Under the pieces are notes generated by a model. The model ran no database searches and was not told the DNA's origin. It saw only the letters and a list, made by a program, of their open reading frames with translations. From NCBI GenBank assembly GCA_051883555.1, contig JBJETY010000025.1, positions 1 through 11,200 of the forward strand: a DNA stretch of 11,200 nt, in the 5' to 3' direction. This DNA is from CAG-917 sp051883555 (GTDB lineage: Bacteria > Bacillota > Clostridia > Christensenellales > CAG-917). Shown here in pieces: positions 1-7,149 of the stretch. Positions within the stretch are counted from its first letter, which is position 1. Every line of letters starts with the position of its first letter. The position numbers and the translations under genes are program-made.

Positions 1-1440
1 AAAGCTAATATGGCGCAGAACGTCAAAGTCAGATTCAGCGACGTAGCGGGAGCGGAAGAAGAAAAAGAAGAACTCAAAGAAATAGTCGACTTTTTACGCG
101 ACAGCAAAAAATTCCGCGAGATAGGCGCAAGAGTTCCTAAAGGCGTACTTTTGGTAGGTCCTCCGGGAACGGGTAAAACGCTTTTTGCAAAAGCCGTTGC
201 AGGCGAAGCAAACGTTCCTTTCTTTTCGATAAGCGGTTCAGACTTCGTTGAGATGTTCGTCGGCGTAGGCGCGTCGAGAGTCAGAGACCTTTTTGACCAG
301 GCGAAAAAGAATATGCCGTGCATAATCTTTATAGACGAAATCGACGCAGTCGGACGTCAGCGTGGCGCGGGACTCGGCGGCGGAAACGACGAAAGAGAGC
401 AAACGCTCAATCAGCTTCTCGTTCAGATGGACGGTTTCGAATCGAACGATTCAATCATCATTATGGCGGCGACGAACCGTGCGGATATTCTTGACCCGGC
501 TCTTATGCGTCCGGGCAGATTCGACAGACAGATTTACGTCAACGTTCCCGACGTTAAGGGACGTGAAGAAATCTTCAAGGTTCATTCGAGAAACAAACCG
601 CTTTCGCCTGAAATCGACTTTAAGGCGCTCAGCCGTTTGACGGCGGGCTTTACCGGAGCGGACATTGAAAACCTTCTCAACGAAGCGGCTATTCTTGCCG
701 CAAGAGCGGACAGAAAGCTCATCGAAATGAAGGATATCAACGAAGCGATAAATAAAGTTATAGCGGGACCTGCCAAAAAGAGCAGAGTCGTTACGAGTTT
801 TGACAAACGCATTACCGCATATCACGAATCGGGACATGCTATCGTCGCTAAAAAACTTAAATACTGCGACGAAGTACACGAAGTCTCGATTATTCCGAGA
901 GGTATGGCGGCAGGCTATACGATAACGTTGCCTGAAAACGACGACACGCACATGACGTACAACAAACTTTGCGATATGATTGCCATGATGCTTGGAGGCA
1001 GAGCCGCGGAAGAAATCGTAATCAAAGATATTTCGACGGGTGCGTCTAACGATATTCAGAGAGCTACGGCAATCGCAAGAAAGATGGTTACCGAATGGGG
1101 TATGTCAAAGTCTATCGGCACAATGAATCTCGGTTCCGGTCAGGAAGTATTCATCGGTCGTGATTTCCAGACTCAGGTAAATTATTCCGACGAAGTTGCG
1201 GCGCAAATCGATAAGGAAATAAAAGCAATTCTTGACGAAGCTTATAAGAGAGCGTTAAAAGTTCTGAACGAAAATCGCGACGTTCTCGATAAGATGGTTA
1301 AGCTTTTGTTCGAAAAGGAAACGATTTTCCAGGACGAAGTAGAAGCGTTGTTTAACGGCGGCGAGATTGGACAATCGGAAAACGAAATAATAAATGGCGA
1401 AGTCGAAAACGGAGAGAAAAAGGATGAGCCGAAAAAATAA
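1..1440 (+). CDS. ftsH: ATP-dependent zinc metalloprotease FtsH, 5' end cut by window
   Basis: FtsH is a membrane-anchored hexameric AAA+ protease that extracts and degrades membrane and short-lived cytosolic proteins. The frame is open to base 1, so the N-terminal membrane segments and periplasmic domain lie outside the window. Residues here are counted from the Met at base 10, which is probably internal. The AAA+ domain shows Walker A GPPGTGKT (50-57), Walker B IIFIDEID (105-112) and the second region of homology with arginine fingers in MRPGRFDR (R167, R170). The M41 peptidase domain has the zinc site HESGH (272-276), with the third ligand probably Asp348 in TGASNDIQRAT. The last 35 or so residues are a charged low-complexity tail, usual for the family. 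The 3' end overlaps the cysE start, which is an uncommon partner for ftsH. Family identity is certain; the true start cannot be seen. Confidence 0.97.
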   Translation, partial: KANMAQNVKVRFSDVAGAEEEKEELKEIVDFLRDSKKFREIGARVPKGVLLVGPPGTGKTLFAKAVAGEANVPFFSISGSDFVEMFVGVGASRVRDLFDQAKKNMPCIIFIDEIDAVGRQRGAGLGGGNDEREQTLNQLLVQMDGFESNDSIIIMAATNRADILDPALMRPGRFDRQIYVNVPDVKGREEIFKVHSRNKPLSPEIDFKALSRLTAGFTGADIENLLNEAAILAARADRKLIEMKDINEAINKVIAGPAKKSRVVTSFDKRITAYHESGHAIVAKKLKYCDEVHEVSIIPRGMAAGYTITLPENDDTHMTYNKLCDMIAMMLGGRAAEEIVIKDISTGASNDIQRATAIARKMVTEWGMSKSIGTMNLGSGQEVFIGRDFQTQVNYSDEVAAQIDKEIKAILDEAYKRALKVLNENRDVLDKMVKLLFEKETIFQDEVEALFNGGEIGQSENEIINGEVENGEKKDEPKK

Positions 1441-2146
1441 GTTAACTATAAAACAGATGTTGGCTATGGACTTGCAGGCGGCAATGGATAAAGATCCTGC
1501 CGCCACAAGCAAGTTTATGGTACGACATACATATAGCGGATATAAAGCAATAAAAGGTTATCGAAAAGCGCATTGGTATTACGAACATAACATGAAGTCG
1601 ATAGCCAAACTTATATCTGCAAGAGTCCGTCATAAGACGGGTATCGAAATACATCCTGCGGCGAAAATCGGTGCAGGCTTTTTTATAGACCACGGATGCG
1701 GAATAGTCATTGGAGAAACTACCGAAATCGGCAATAACGTTACCGTATATCAGGGAGTAACGCTTGGCGGTACGGGTAAAGACGTAGGAAAGCGTCATCC
1801 GACGATAGAAGACGACGTTATGATTTCGGCGGGGGCAAAAGTTCTCGGGCCTTTGACTATCGGCAAAGGCAGTAAAATCGGAGCGGGCAGCGTTGTGCTT
1901 AAATCGGTTCCGCCTTATTGTACCGTCGTCGGTATACCGGGAAGAGTAGTAAAGCAGGACGGAGAAAGAGTTGCGGATATGGATCAGATTTTACTTCCCG
2001 ACCCGATACTCGAAGAATTCAGACGTCTTAATACGAGAATCAAAGAGTTGGAATGCAAACTCGGCATAAAAACGAACTGCGGCGGAAAAGAAGCGGCCGA
2101 CAGCAAAGAGTTTATTGCCGAAGCGGAAAAACCTTTGACGGAATAA
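1424..2146 (+). CDS. cysE: Serine O-acetyltransferase CysE (240 aa)
   Basis: Transfers acetyl from acetyl-CoA to L-serine, giving O-acetylserine, the first committed step of cysteine synthesis in the cytoplasm. A helical N-terminal part (1-70) precedes a left-handed beta-helix of hexapeptide repeats (about 73-175). Diagnostic stretches are IHPAAKIG, FIDHG, GETTEIG, VTLGGTGK and RHP. By comparison with E. coli CysE, His90 matches catalytic His158, Glu75 takes the place of Asp143, and His125 matches His193. The C-terminal 60 residues are charged with two cysteines. The ATG at 1424 was chosen because GGAG (1411-1414) sits nine bases upstream. An in-frame ATG at 1394 has no clear binding site, and later Mets at 1457 and 1466 are possible. 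The gene overlaps the end of ftsH by 17 nt and lies 24 nt before cysS, suggesting translational coupling. No T-box or other leader is visible. Confidence 0.93.
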   Translation: MSRKNKLTIKQMLAMDLQAAMDKDPAATSKFMVRHTYSGYKAIKGYRKAHWYYEHNMKSIAKLISARVRHKTGIEIHPAAKIGAGFFIDHGCGIVIGETTEIGNNVTVYQGVTLGGTGKDVGKRHPTIEDDVMISAGAKVLGPLTIGKGSKIGAGSVVLKSVPPYCTVVGIPGRVVKQDGERVADMDQILLPDPILEEFRRLNTRIKELECKLGIKTNCGGKEAADSKEFIAEAEKPLTE

Positions 2147-2158
2147 AATTGGATTTAT

Positions 2159-2170
2159 AAAAGGTATATT
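2159..2170 (+). promoter_or_regulatory. Ribosome binding site of cysS
   Basis: An AAAAGG core ends six bases before the ATG at 2171, inside the 24-nt gap after cysE. It fixes the cysS start and gives the expected MLKIYNTLTR beginning. Confidence 0.6.
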
Positions 2171-3583
2171 ATGCTTAAAATTTATAACACGTTAACAAGA
2201 AAGAAAGAAGAATTTATACCGTTAAAAGGCAATAAAGTCAACATGTACGCATGCGGTATAACCGTTTCGGGAGACGCCCATATCGGTCACGTGTATCAGG
2301 CGTTAATCTATGATATTATAAGAAAATATCTTATGAAAGCAGGTTTCGACGTAACTTATGCGCGAAACTATACCGACGTCGACGACAAAATAATTGCCAA
2401 GGCAAACGAGCTTAACGTAAAAGCAGACGTTTATGCTGCGGAAATGATTGAAAAGATAAACTTCGTCATGAAAAAACTTGAAATCGACGACCCGGATATC
2501 TGGCTTAAAGCTACGTGCAATATCGGCAATATCATAGACTTTGTAAAGAGACTCATTGACGGAAATCATGCCTATCCGACGGAAAAAGGCGACGTATATT
2601 TTGCGGTCGAAAGTTTTAAAGGATACGGAAAGTTGTCCAACAGAAATCTTGAAGACGCAATGGAAGGCGTCAGAATCGAGAACGACGAATTCAAAAAGAA
2701 TCCTCTTGATTTTGCACTTTGGAAAAGCGCCAAAGAAGGGGAAATCTGTTGGGACAGTCCGTGGGGCAAAGGAAGACCGGGCTGGCATATCGAATGTTCT
2801 ACAATGAATATGGTTGCTTTCGGAGAACAGATAGATATTCACGGCGGCGGTCGTGACCTTATCTTTCCGCACCACGAAAACGAAATAGCGCAGACTGAAG
2901 CTTTGACGGGCAAGCAATTCAGTAAATATTGGATTCACAACGGACTTATCAAAGTCAACGGACAGAAAATGAGCAAGTCGCTTGGCAATTCGATTCTTGC
3001 CACCGACCTTCTCGGTAAATATAATCCTGAAGTGATAAAGTTTGCTTTGCTTATGACGAATTATCGCAACGATATAAACGTAACCGACACGCTTTTCCCG
3101 GACGCCGAAAAACATCTCACCGACTTCTATAAAATTATTTTGTCGGCTGAAGAGTTAGGAGAAAAAGCGACAGGCGGAAATAAGGCGATAGACGAAGATT
3201 TCAATGCGGCTATGGACGACGATTTCAATACGGCAAAAGCACTTGCCAATTTGTTCGGTTATTTTAAGTCCATAAAAGCAAAAATCAAAAACGGGGATAA
3301 AAGCTGCTTAAACGATATAAATCAGATAAGACAGACTTATTCTCTTCTCGGTATTTTTAAAAGAGAAGCAAAAGAGTTTTTAGCCGAAACTAACGCATCT
3401 GAAGAGTCGGAAAAACAGACGGACAGCGTAATACCTTCCGAGGTGTTAAATCTTGTCGAAGAGAGAAAGCAGGCTAAACTCAACCGTGATTATGCTTTGG
3501 CGGACAGTTTAAGAGCAAAGATAACCGAACTCGGATATTCGGTTACGGATACGAAAGACGGCGTAAAAATCGAAAAGATTTAA
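2171..3583 (+). CDS. cysS: Cysteine--tRNA ligase CysS (470 aa)
   Basis: Class I aminoacyl-tRNA synthetase that activates cysteine with ATP and loads it onto tRNA-Cys. The N-terminus MLKIYNTLTRKKEEF is typical. The HIGH motif is at 37-40 and the KMSKS loop at 266-270. The zinc that selects cysteine is bound by Cys28, Cys209, His234 and Glu238, all present and at the same numbers as in E. coli CysS. The Rossmann catalytic core is followed by the DALR-type helical domain, which ends in the usual REQAK-like helix (VEERKQAKLNRDYALADSLR) and a short beta tail. Length is normal for the family. The gene follows cysE in the order common in Firmicutes, so precursor synthesis and cysteine use are co-expressed. 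No terminator is seen before the next gene 70 nt on. Confidence 0.97.
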   Translation: MLKIYNTLTRKKEEFIPLKGNKVNMYACGITVSGDAHIGHVYQALIYDIIRKYLMKAGFDVTYARNYTDVDDKIIAKANELNVKADVYAAEMIEKINFVMKKLEIDDPDIWLKATCNIGNIIDFVKRLIDGNHAYPTEKGDVYFAVESFKGYGKLSNRNLEDAMEGVRIENDEFKKNPLDFALWKSAKEGEICWDSPWGKGRPGWHIECSTMNMVAFGEQIDIHGGGRDLIFPHHENEIAQTEALTGKQFSKYWIHNGLIKVNGQKMSKSLGNSILATDLLGKYNPEVIKFALLMTNYRNDINVTDTLFPDAEKHLTDFYKIILSAEELGEKATGGNKAIDEDFNAAMDDDFNTAKALANLFGYFKSIKAKIKNGDKSCLNDINQIRQTYSLLGIFKREAKEFLAETNASEESEKQTDSVIPSEVLNLVEERKQAKLNRDYALADSLRAKITELGYSVTDTKDGVKIEKI

Positions 3584-3653
3584 CGACGGAACACCGTATA
3601 AAGTCGGATAAAACTAAGATATAACTTTTACGGACAAAACGATAAGGTGGGAT

Positions 3654-4955
3654 ATGAGTAAAATTGTTATTGCGGGCGCAGGTATCGGCGGAATGACTTT
3701 AGCAGGCTATCTGGCAAAACAGGGGCATGAAGTAGACGTGTACGAAAAAGCCGAAAGCCTTGACAAAATGAGATACGATTGGCACGACGACGTGTCGCCT
3801 GAAATTTTCAACGAATTGGGATTTACGATACCCGAAGGCAGTTTGCCGAAAAACGATTGGACTTTTGTGTCGCCGTTCGACGCGTCCAGACAAACTATGC
3901 ATACGCCTGCCGAAACAAGAGACCGTTCGATAGAAAGACGAGCTATAAACAAAATGCTTTTCGACAGCGCAAATGGTGCAAAATACCATTTCGGAGTAAA
4001 CGTTGAAAAACCTATCGTTGAAAACGGCGCGGTAAAGGGCATTATCGTCGACGGAAAAGAGATTTTTGCAGACCTGACAATCGACAGTCTCGGTCTTAAT
4101 TCCGTTTTGAGAAGGCAACTTCCTAAAGAGTTTAACGTTCAGAACGAAATTAAACCGAATGAAAAATTCGTTGCATACCGCGGATTTTTCAATCGCTTGC
4201 CTGGAAAAGCCGACGAAAGCGAGCCGTCGAGAGTATATATGAAGCATCTTGGCGAAAACGGAATTTCATGGTGCCTTTTAGACCACAACCCGAACAGAAT
4301 GAACGTTCTTATAGGCAGAGTTGGTTGTCTTAAAGACGAAACGTTTAAGAAAGCGATGGACGATTTGAAAGAGAAGAATCCTGCGCTTGGAGACAATCTC
4401 GAAAGGGGCGGAATCGTATGCGAAATTCCTATCCGCTATCCGATTTCCCGAATGGTTGCCGACGGATACGCGCTCATAGGCGACAGCGCTTTTATGACAA
4501 TACCTATGCTCGGAAGCGGTATTGCGTCGAGTATGGCGGCGGCAAAGATTTTGTCAGAAGTCATTGCTTCGAGCGGAAAGTTTGACAAGGCAAGTCTTTA
4601 TCCTTATCAATATAAATGTTTCAAACGATTCGGCGCAGAGCATTGCGGAGTAGATTCTTTAAAAAGATTCTTGTTAGGGCTTGAAGACAAAACGCTTGAA
4701 TGGATTTTCGGAAGCGGACTTTTAAACGATAACGATTTGAAAAACGCCGCGGCAGGAAGACTTGTTACGATAAAAATCAGCGATTATCCTGAAAAATTAA
4801 AGCACGCAAAAGGGCATTTGGGAGAATTGCTGAAAATGAAAATTGCTTTGGATAAGTCGCATAAATGTTATAGAAAAGCGAATTCCATTCCCGAAAAGTA
4901 CAACGAAAAGAAACTTATAAAGTGGCAGAAGAAACTTGACGGAATGTTTGAATAG
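3654..4955 (+). CDS. FAD-dependent oxidoreductase, geranylgeranyl-reductase/monooxygenase-like (433 aa)
   Basis: The start ATG follows AAGGTGG (3644-3650). The N-terminus has the Rossmann dinucleotide motif GAGIGG (8-13) and the acidic Glu31 that would hold the FAD ribose. Near residue 270, GYALIGDSAF with Asp277, followed by a small-residue helix (MLGSGIASSMAAAKIL), is the second FAD motif of the p-hydroxybenzoate hydroxylase fold shared by flavin monooxygenases and geranylgeranyl reductases. RxxRRAINKML-type sequence at about 90-105 also fits that group. The C-terminal 100 residues are lysine-rich and match no domain I recognise. No signal peptide or membrane segment is visible. Possible roles include lipid or isoprenoid saturation, or hydroxylation of an aromatic; the substrate cannot be read from sequence. 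It may be co-transcribed with cysS, but the 70-nt gap could hold a weak promoter that I did not find. Confidence 0.85.
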   Translation: MSKIVIAGAGIGGMTLAGYLAKQGHEVDVYEKAESLDKMRYDWHDDVSPEIFNELGFTIPEGSLPKNDWTFVSPFDASRQTMHTPAETRDRSIERRAINKMLFDSANGAKYHFGVNVEKPIVENGAVKGIIVDGKEIFADLTIDSLGLNSVLRRQLPKEFNVQNEIKPNEKFVAYRGFFNRLPGKADESEPSRVYMKHLGENGISWCLLDHNPNRMNVLIGRVGCLKDETFKKAMDDLKEKNPALGDNLERGGIVCEIPIRYPISRMVADGYALIGDSAFMTIPMLGSGIASSMAAAKILSEVIASSGKFDKASLYPYQYKCFKRFGAEHCGVDSLKRFLLGLEDKTLEWIFGSGLLNDNDLKNAAAGRLVTIKISDYPEKLKHAKGHLGELLKMKIALDKSHKCYRKANSIPEKYNEKKLIKWQKKLDGMFE

Positions 4956-5007
4956 AAGTTTAAACTTGCTTAAAGCAGGTTAAAACAAACGAACGCGAAC
5001 AAAAATA

Positions 5008-5026
5008 CGCTAAACGAAATTTAGCG
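5008..5026 (-). terminator. Possible weak minus-strand terminator hairpin
   Basis: A 7-bp perfect stem CGCTAAA/TTTAGCG encloses a five-base loop. On the minus strand it is followed by TATTTTTGTT, so it could stop transcripts that read through the stronger terminator at 5146-5174. On the + strand no T-tract follows. The stem is short and AT-rich, so this is tentative. Confidence 0.35.
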
Positions 5027-5081
5027 CAAGCGAAAGGAAATACAAAAAATAAAGAAAGTAAATATTTCAATATAGTAAAGT

Positions 5082-5125
5082 TTTAATTATTATTTTAATT
5101 ATATTTAATTATTATTTTAATTATA
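5082..5125. repeat. Perfect 22-nt AT-only tandem duplication
   Basis: Bases 5082-5103 and 5104-5125 are identical 22-nt units made only of A and T. This looks like replication slippage in a low-complexity spacer. No function is evident. Confidence 0.85.
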
Positions 5126-5145
5126 AACAAACGACGTAGAATGAA

Positions 5146-5174
5146 AAAAAGGCGTACCTTAGGTTCGCCTTTTT
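5146..5174. terminator. Bidirectional intrinsic terminator
   Basis: An A5-GGCG-x-ACC arm pairs with GGT-x-CGCC-T5 across a three-base loop, with a single T-T mismatch in the stem. The A-run on one side and T-run on the other supply a U-tract in both directions. It lies between two convergent genes, so it probably ends both the oxidoreductase transcript and the minus-strand acetyltransferase operon. Confidence 0.85.
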
Positions 5175-5206
5175 CGTTATTAAACGGTTAGATATTACCG
5201 AATAGT

Positions 5207-5254
5207 ATTAACGGTTTAAATTATTTAGGAATTAGCGGTTTTAAGCATTTAGGA
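5207..5254. repeat. Imperfect 24-nt tandem repeat
   Basis: Bases 5207-5230 and 5231-5254 match at 20 of 24 positions. Both begin ATTA-CGGTTT and end ATTTAGGA. A third partial copy (TTAAACGGTTA) lies just upstream at 5180-5190. It is non-coding and its function is unknown. Confidence 0.7.
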
Positions 5255-5297
5255 GCTTAATTATTATAAATTATAAATTTAATTTTTATGAATTAAA

Positions 5298-5780
5298 TTA
5301 TTTCAGAAATTTTTGCACGTAAACGATTCCGAAGCGGCGGTTAAACTTTACGGCAACGTCTTTCAATTCTCCCACGATTTTATATCCGTGTTTTAAGTGG
5401 AAAGAAATGCTTTTTGAGTTTTCGTCTGAAATTTCGGCGATAATGCAATCGGCGCCAAAAGTCAATGCGTCGTATTCGAGTTTTTTCAGACAGCTTTCGC
5501 CTATACCCATAGAGAGAAATTTAGGGTTCAAAAAAATCGTTGTAGAAAGAGTATGGTTAAAACTTTTAAACGCTTTAAAAGGACTTAAAGCGCAATAGCC
5601 GACAATCAGACCGTTCAAAGTCACGGCATATGCCGAAAGAGACCTTTTAAGCAAAGTGGCAAAAAATTCGTCGGGTAGAGAATTTGCGAAAAGTGAAGTG
5701 TCCGTTTTTGCCCAATAGTTTAAAATATCCATAACGGCGGCGCCGTGTTTTATGTCAAGCGGTTCGAAAGCTATTTCCAT
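5298..5780 (-). CDS. GNAT N-acetyltransferase, PAT/MnaT-like (160 aa)
   Basis: Predicted cytoplasmic GCN5-related acetyltransferase that moves an acetyl group from acetyl-CoA to an amine. The acetyl-CoA pyrophosphate loop is in FLSMGIGESCLKKL (about 88-101), a variant of the usual R/QxxGxG/A in which the leading Arg/Gln is not clear. The C-terminal half follows the phosphinothricin/methionine-sulfone acetyltransferase pattern: AEISDENSKSISFHLKHGYK (115-134) then VGELKDVAVKFNRRFG. Family members act on toxic amino acid analogues, amino acids or unknown amines, so the substrate is open. Length is slightly short of the usual 165-180. The ATG overlaps the upstream stop as TGATG, with an AGGT ribosome site inside the upstream gene's last codons, so translation should be coupled. 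It is the last gene of the operon. Confidence 0.88.
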   Translation of the reverse strand: MEIAFEPLDIKHGAAVMDILNYWAKTDTSLFANSLPDEFFATLLKRSLSAYAVTLNGLIVGYCALSPFKAFKSFNHTLSTTIFLNPKFLSMGIGESCLKKLEYDALTFGADCIIAEISDENSKSISFHLKHGYKIVGELKDVAVKFNRRFGIVYVQKFLK

Positions 5781-6520
5781 CAGTCAACCTGGAACATTTT
5801 GTTTTTCATCATAAAATGATTAAACTCTTTGCCCGAAAGGCCTTCCGTTTTGCGGTCGCGCATAGGTTTGGCAGGCGAGCCGACTACAAGAGTATACGGT
5901 TCGACCGATTTCGTTACGATGCTTCCCGTTGCGACGATTCCGCCTTCTTTGATTTCAACGCCCGGAAGGATAGTTGCCGCCGTATAAACTTTTGCGTATT
6001 CGCCGACACTTACAGGGTTGTACGTTCTGACTTCGTGGTCGCCTTCCGAGTGCGAGTGCGTAAATATTTTTACGTATTCGGTGATTATCGAATAATCTCC
6101 GAATTTAATACCGCCTTTCGAGTCGAAATAACAACCGTGATTCCACGATACGTTTTTGCCTACTTCGATATTCTGTCCGAAATTGAAACGGCAGCCTTCG
6201 TTTGCGACAAAACCGTCGCCGCATTTTTTAAACAGTTTTTTTGCGATAATCTGTCTGAACGGTATGGCAAAAGCAACGTTAATTCCGAGCGGAGTACGGT
6301 CAATCGCTTCCCACAGAATATGCAGATTGCGTTGCTCGGTCGTGTACGGAATTTCGTCGGATAAAGGCATACAGTCCGTCCACAAAACGAAACTGTCCAA
6401 AAGGGCTTCGTCATATCCCGTTATGCCGATAATTTCAAAAATTTCGACGGTGTTTTTTGAGTTTGCTCCTTCGTCAACAAGTTGTTGAATCTTTTTTAAT
6501 TTTTGGTCGATTATATTCAT
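5780..6520 (-). CDS. Left-handed beta-helix (hexapeptide) O-acetyltransferase (246 aa)
   Basis: Acyltransferase of the maltose/galactoside O-acetyltransferase branch. Residues 1-100 are largely helical and polar, longer than in standard LacA/Maa proteins. From about 101 come hexapeptide turns (VANEGCRFNFGQNIEVGKNV, IKFGDYSIITEYV), then FTHSHSEGDHE (153-163) with the likely catalytic His at 155 or 157. The closing coil has ILPGVEIKEGGIVATGSIVTKSVEPYTLVVGSPAKPM, the typical end of this fold. The acceptor is probably a sugar or small hydroxyl compound, but this cannot be told from sequence. The ATG at 6520 is preferred: an alternative TTG at 6559 lies beside the -35 element of the promoter. No ribosome binding site precedes the ATG, and the promoter sits immediately upstream. 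It overlaps the downstream GNAT gene by one base. Confidence 0.88.
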   Translation of the reverse strand: MNIIDQKLKKIQQLVDEGANSKNTVEIFEIIGITGYDEALLDSFVLWTDCMPLSDEIPYTTEQRNLHILWEAIDRTPLGINVAFAIPFRQIIAKKLFKKCGDGFVANEGCRFNFGQNIEVGKNVSWNHGCYFDSKGGIKFGDYSIITEYVKIFTHSHSEGDHEVRTYNPVSVGEYAKVYTAATILPGVEIKEGGIVATGSIVTKSVEPYTLVVGSPAKPMRDRKTEGLSGKEFNHFMMKNKMFQVD

Positions 6521-6526
6521 AACGAT

Positions 6527-6555
6527 ATTATAATTCCGATAAACGATAAAGTCAA
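6527..6555 (-). promoter_or_regulatory. Sigma-A promoter of the acetyltransferase operon, predicted leaderless
   Basis: On the minus strand, TTGACT (6555-6550) and TATAAT (6532-6527) are separated by exactly 17 bases. Only six bases (ATCGTT) lie between the -10 box and the ATG at 6520. A start seven bases after the -10 falls on the A of the ATG, so the mRNA would have essentially no leader. This also argues for 6520 rather than 6559 as the start codon. Confidence 0.75.
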
Positions 6556-7096
6556 ACAACGGGGCAAAATATAAGTATAGTAACGTCTTAAACGAAGCGA
6601 ATTGATACGACGGTACAGCTATGAAAAAAGAGTTACTAAAAAGGGCGTTAAAACCGAAATATTAAAGCAAGAAAAATATAGAGATAATCGAATTGAAATG
6701 CGAATATTAAAAACGCATTGAAAAAGTAAATTTTAAAGTCGCCGTTTAAATTTGCGATTTTAAATTTTAAATCTTTATTTAAAATTTAGTTAGATATAAA
6801 ATTTAATCTAAAACCTGACTATCGTTTAAAACGTAAATTTAAACTTTGGTTACGATTAAAACGATAATTTAAATTTTGGTTTTCGATTAAAACTTTAATT
6901 TAAAACGTTAATTTAAAATTTTGGTTTGAGCTTAAATTTAGAACTTATTATGATTAAAACTAAATTCAACCGTAGCCGAATTTAAAAGTATATCCTGAAA
7001 CTTTAGTTTGTATATAAGTTGGATTGCTTTGTTAGAAACGTTTGCAAGAGTTTACATTGTTAAACGTGGCGGAATTTAAAGACGTAAGAAAAGAGC
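6556..7096. other. Long AT-rich non-coding spacer
   Basis: About 540 bp between the acetyltransferase promoter and the tRNA terminator. I see no protein-like reading frame; the longest Met-started stretch with any appeal is 14 codons at 6621. The DNA from about 6720 to 6960 is rich in the palindrome TTTAAA and holds degenerate tandem repeats (entered separately). No DnaA-box cluster, integrase or attachment site was recognised. Confidence 0.65.
6823..6930. repeat. Degenerate tandem repeat, unit about 30 nt
   Basis: Three units begin at 6823, 6853 and 6884, each opening CG(A/T)TTAAAAC and closing in ATTTAAA-N-TTTGGTT or a close variant. The TTGGTT cores fall at 6846, 6876 and 6921, giving spacings of 30 and 45. 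The third unit carries about 16 extra bases, apparently an internal duplication of the TTAATTTAAAA part. A fainter fourth opening (TGATTAAAACTAAATT) follows at 6951. It is non-coding and its role is unknown. Confidence 0.7.
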
Positions 7097-7148
7097 AAAA
7101 ATAAAACGCCTGTCACGGTAAGACTACGTCTTTTCGTAACGGGCGTTT
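7097..7148 (-). terminator. Terminator of tRNA-Gln
   Basis: On the minus strand a 14-position stem (AAACGCCCGTTACG with CGTGACAGGCGTTT, one wobble and one mismatch) encloses a second small hairpin, AAGAC-TAC-GTCTT on the + strand. It is followed by TTTTATTTTT. It begins two bases after the tRNA CCA end. Confidence 0.85.
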
Positions 7149-7149
7149 A

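Larger units (their letters stand above)
4956..5297. other. AT-rich convergent intergenic region
   Basis: This 342-bp spacer separates the + strand oxidoreductase gene from the - strand acetyltransferase operon. It contains two small hairpins (4963-4981 and 5008-5026), a perfect 22-nt tandem duplication, a bidirectional terminator and an imperfect 24-nt tandem repeat. I see no reading frame with a start, binding site or protein-like content. Confidence 0.7.

Noticed and set aside
2303..3115. 270-codon open frame on the minus strand within cysS
   Set aside because: It is antisense to a certain gene, its composition is unlike a protein, and no family is recognisable. It is a by-product of codon bias on the coding strand.
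4963..4981. Hairpin just after the oxidoreductase gene as its terminator
   Set aside because: The stem AACTTGC/GCAGGTT is followed by AAAACAAACG, with no T-tract. The terminator at 5146-5174 is far better.
6621..6665. 14-codon basic peptide frame (MKKELLKRALKPKY)
   Set aside because: It is too short, has no good ribosome site and no promoter, and such K/R-rich frames arise easily in AT-rich DNA.
6823..6930. CRISPR array
   Set aside because: The repeats are degenerate, directly adjacent, AT-only in large part and lack unique spacers; there are no cas genes.
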